The notes under the pieces are model-generated. The model did no database searches and was not told the origin of the DNA. It was given only the letters and a program-made list of their open reading frames with translations. The translations under genes were made by a program, and so were the position numbers. DNA of 64,000 nt from JADJNW01 sp964523725 (GTDB lineage Bacteria; Bacteroidota; Bacteroidia; Chitinophagales; Saprospiraceae): the NCBI GenBank assembly GCA_964523725.1, contig CAZGAU010000002.1, forward strand, positions 33,074-97,073. Direction: 5' to 3'. Shown in pieces: positions 61,924 to 64,000 of the stretch. Each line of letters opens with the position of its first letter. Within the stretch, counting starts at the first letter, position 1.

Positions 61924-62425
61924 TTTCGGTGACAATTGCGTTTGGGTCATCTAACTTGGCTTGCTCAGACGGGCTTAGTTCTAAATCAGTAACTACGCGC
62001 TCTTTTGTAGGCCGATAGATCAGGAACAAGATGACAATCATACCGGCAAAAATCAGCAGCAGCAGATTATTGGTCAGCATATACATCACAATGGCAGCAA
62101 TAGAAGGCGCTTCCAGCAAGGCGTACCGCAGGATCGAAGCGGAACGGTAGCCCGCCAGCTTTGCACTCAGGCTTTCTTCGTTTTTGACTTTTTGCAGCCG
62201 CGTATTAAACAACTGCGAACTCGCCAGCACGCCCACAATCATCAGACCTCCGATAAGATAAACTTCCATTTGCCCGGTTGCTTCTCGCCCCGTCACTGGC
62301 GGCTGATTCGCATTGAAGAAAAAATAAAAAATTACGGCCATTATCACCTGCCCCGACAATAGCGCAGCGTGAAGAATGGTCAGGCTCTGAAAGTATTCTC
62401 TGGCGGTCATTGGTTTTGGTTCCAT
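61913..62425 (-). CDS. Hypothetical four-helix membrane protein
   Basis: A 170-residue protein with two pairs of hydrophobic helices (about 18-36, 52-70, 98-114 and 117-135) and a charged cytosolic tail (LELSPSEQAKLDD). Proteins of this layout are common in Bacteroidota, with no known function. It overlaps modC tail-to-tail and lies 17 bases after the DUF5995 gene on the same strand. Confidence 0.75.
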   Translation of the reverse strand: MEPKPMTAREYFQSLTILHAALLSGQVIMAVIFYFFFNANQPPVTGREATGQMEVYLIGGLMIVGVLASSQLFNTRLQKVKNEESLSAKLAGYRSASILRYALLEAPSIAAIVMYMLTNNLLLLIFAGMIVILFLIYRPTKERVVTDLELSPSEQAKLDDPNAIVTEINR

Positions 62426-62442
62426 GCACTTGTTCTTGAAGG

Positions 62443-63186
62443 TTATTTACGCAAGTTATCAATTATTTTTTGAACATTTTTTTCTTCAAACCAGCTGACG
62501 ATTCGCAGTAAAAATTTGAAAATTCTGCCCGGAGGCTCCTGGATCGTGCGGCTTAATCTGGCAATATCCTGATCTACTTTTTGAATATATTTTACTTGTT
62601 CCTCCGGGCTGCGCATCGCCAATTGACGCGCCACAAACCAGGCGTACTCACGGGAAAGCAAAATCCCCAGGTCTGCCACCAGTTCATCTTTTTTTCCACC
62701 GATTTTATCCAGCCAGGCTATCAATATCGATACCCGCCCCATGCGCGCTTGCATTTCATCCGTCAGGCTTGCCAAAATGGCATTTACTTTCATAAAATCA
62801 GCTTCAATTTCCTGTATTTTCTCGCCAGGCGCCGCCTTGGCTGCCACGATACCCAAATCCAGATTGATATGCGCGTTCATACCCATAAGCAGATGCTGCA
62901 TCAGCGTGAGTTTTTGAAGCCGGGCATGAAACGAAGTAAGCCAGGATTGCGTAGGCGTTTGTCCATCTTTGAATTGCCAATAAGCATCAATATAACGTTT
63001 AGCGAAAGCCACATCGAAGCGTTCCATTTTTTCAGGGTTTGCAAATTCGCCCTGAGCTATTCCTTCCTGAATGCGTTGCGTAGTGCGCCAATAAACATAA
63101 GCAAAGACGCCCAGATAATCATTCGACTGCACCGCATTTTCGATGATCCGGTTGAGTTCTCTAAGAACGTCTTCGATGGTATGCAT
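62443..63186 (-). CDS. DUF5995 family protein
   Basis: A helical protein of about 247 residues. IEDVLRELNRIIENAV, AYVYWRTTQRIQEGI, FDVAFAKRYIDAYW and HLLMGMNAHINLDLGIVAA match DUF5995. The M-x-A-H-I-N-x-D-L motif recalls metal-binding helical bundles, but the activity is not known to me. The start at 63186 begins at the conserved domain. ATG 63207 would overlap the FRG stop codon and is equally possible. With the FRG gene it forms a tight two-gene unit. Confidence 0.75.
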   Translation of the reverse strand: MHTIEDVLRELNRIIENAVQSNDYLGVFAYVYWRTTQRIQEGIAQGEFANPEKMERFDVAFAKRYIDAYWQFKDGQTPTQSWLTSFHARLQKLTLMQHLLMGMNAHINLDLGIVAAKAAPGEKIQEIEADFMKVNAILASLTDEMQARMGRVSILIAWLDKIGGKKDELVADLGILLSREYAWFVARQLAMRSPEEQVKYIQKVDQDIARLSRTIQEPPGRIFKFLLRIVSWFEEKNVQKIIDNLRK

Positions 63187-63199
63187 ATGAGGTTCGCCG

Positions 63200-64000
63200 T
63201 TAGTCATCATCCTCGCCATTTTTGATCTCATCCAGCAGTACAGAGACCTTCTTAGCCAGGTATCTGGCAAAACCGTCCAGCCCCGGAAACAGCGTAGCAT
63301 CGTTGATATTCATGGCATTCAGCTCGCGCAGCATCTGCGGGCGCAGCTTCGAAGGCAGATAAAACTTACGAATCCAGCGGCCATCGAATTCACCTTCCAT
63401 GGTATCCTGCAAAGCGATTTCAAAAGGTACCATCGTCACCTCGTTGTCTTTGGAAAGTCGGGTTTGCGCCAGATATACCCCCTGCTGGATCGTCAGGCGC
63501 GGATGCGCATAGTACGGCGCGATAGGCAGCACCGCCGAAGGAAATTTAAAATCCTCCTCCTCGTACCATTCCGAGAGGAAAATACCACCAAAATCAGTAT
63601 CCGGCAAGGTCTGCTGTTGCAAATAGTTTCGATCAAAAAGCGGTTTGTAACGAATATCTTTTTCGTTTTTCTTGCGCATTTCCTTAAAAATCTCCGAGAT
63701 ATTGACCGCCCAGACTGCGGCCGTTGCATCATCGTCCACTTTCAGGTCGTTTACCGCAAAAAATGCCGCTACATAGGGCGAGCGGGTCCAGTCGAGCAGG
63801 CGGGTCGGCGCGCCGTGGTGCTGCATCAGCGAGAGCCATTCCACGCGGGTTTCCACTTTGTGATTGGTATCGTTGGCGTACAAATGCGCAGTGCGCTTGA
63901 ATTCGTCAAACAATGCCTTTTCCTGGTACGTGAGGATTGAGCGTTCGAGTTTGGGTTGCAAAGCCCAGGCGCTATTGGCGTGCCCCCGGAAATACCAGAG
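63200..64000 (-). CDS. FRG domain protein, 5' end outside window
   Basis: The reading frame stays open to the window edge, and the codons at the edge read WYFRGHANSAWALQPKLERS, the name-giving F-R-G motif followed by the W-x-L-x-P-x-L-x-R signature. Further FRG features are LMQHHGAPTRLLDWTRSPYVAAFFAV and, near the C-terminus, GLDGFARYLAKKV. FRG proteins occur in diverse, often accessory or defence-related loci, and their biochemical activity is unclear to me. It directly precedes the DUF5995 gene. Confidence 0.87.
   Translation of the reverse strand, partial: LWYFRGHANSAWALQPKLERSILTYQEKALFDEFKRTAHLYANDTNHKVETRVEWLSLMQHHGAPTRLLDWTRSPYVAAFFAVNDLKVDDDATAAVWAVNISEIFKEMRKKNEKDIRYKPLFDRNYLQQQTLPDTDFGGIFLSEWYEEEDFKFPSAVLPIAPYYAHPRLTIQQGVYLAQTRLSKDNEVTMVPFEIALQDTMEGEFDGRWIRKFYLPSKLRPQMLRELNAMNINDATLFPGLDGFARYLAKKVSVLLDEIKNGEDDD

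Noticed and set aside
1..64000. tRNA, rRNA, tmRNA, CRISPR array or prophage
   Set aside because: I looked for T-loop and CCA signatures, rRNA cores, evenly spaced direct repeats and phage structural genes in the gaps and found none.

Overview
The window reads as a chromosomal segment of a Bacteroidota bacterium, most likely from the Saprospiria/Lewinella side of the phylum. The evidence is two proteins with C-terminal type IX secretion (T9SS) sorting domains, the fused MurF-alanine racemase, a fused aspartokinase-homoserine dehydrogenase, several families that I know mainly from this phylum (DUF4175, DUF3127, DUF2723, DUF4837, DUF4834-like), a bacillithiol gene (bshA), and repeated TAnnTTTG promoter -7 boxes in place of Shine-Dalgarno-led starts. 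The segment is mostly housekeeping. It contains no rRNA, tRNA, CRISPR array, prophage or complete insertion sequence that I could recognise.

Layout. 1-4.3 kb: a large coiled-coil DUF4175 protein (cut by the window edge), an RsbW-like ATPase and ybeY. 4.3-9.2 kb: a tight thrA-thrB-thrC operon; two perfect 16-bp parS-type palindromes lie in thrC and at its stop codon. 9.2-12.2 kb: mevalonate diphosphate decarboxylase, a rhodanese lipoprotein and an alpha-oxoamine synthase. 12.2-16.2 kb (minus): a divergent Nramp protein and two glycosyltransferases. 16.2-27 kb: VanX-type dipeptidase, MoxR ATPase, DUF4837 lipoprotein, htpG, M28 peptidase, rpiB and a large DUF2723 membrane protein. 27.2-31.5 kb: small membrane protein, RluA-type synthase, rsmG, a cysteine-less ArsC-like protein, a DUF3127 protein, a six-repeat Trp-rich secreted protein, dtd and an SRAP protein.

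31.5-32.2 kb is a roughly 680-bp AT-rich gap between divergent genes with a cluster of DnaA-box-like 9-mers. With the parS-like pair about 22 kb away, it is a strong candidate for the chromosomal replication origin, and I consider this the most notable feature of the window. 32.2-38.7 kb: ctaA, aat, a lipoprotein, a T9SS-type pseudogene broken by a G7 tract and an 8-bp tandem duplication, a 153-bp MITE-like element with inverted ends and TA flanks, an MpaB/DUF2236 protein, an RsmI-like methylase and scpA. 38.7-45.7 kb: bshA, a 947-aa T9SS cargo protein, a MerR-type regulator and a flippase. 45.9-56.9 kb: M42 peptidase, pterin dehydratase, murF-alr, three SurA/parvulin-like genes and a tail-specific protease; these are largely envelope and periplasm functions. 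56.9-64 kb: a Uma2 protein, an ABC-F ATPase interrupted by an assembly gap, modABC for molybdate uptake, a small membrane protein, a DUF5995 protein and an FRG-domain protein (cut by the window edge).

Two 100-N assembly gaps are present. The first (57531-57630) is flanked by an exact 55-bp duplication and is probably an unmerged contig overlap. The second (59017-59116) removes the second ABC signature region of the ABC-F gene. In several places a strong terminator stem is built into the last codons of a gene, and some gene leaders carry degenerate TCTAA/GTCTGA-like runs.
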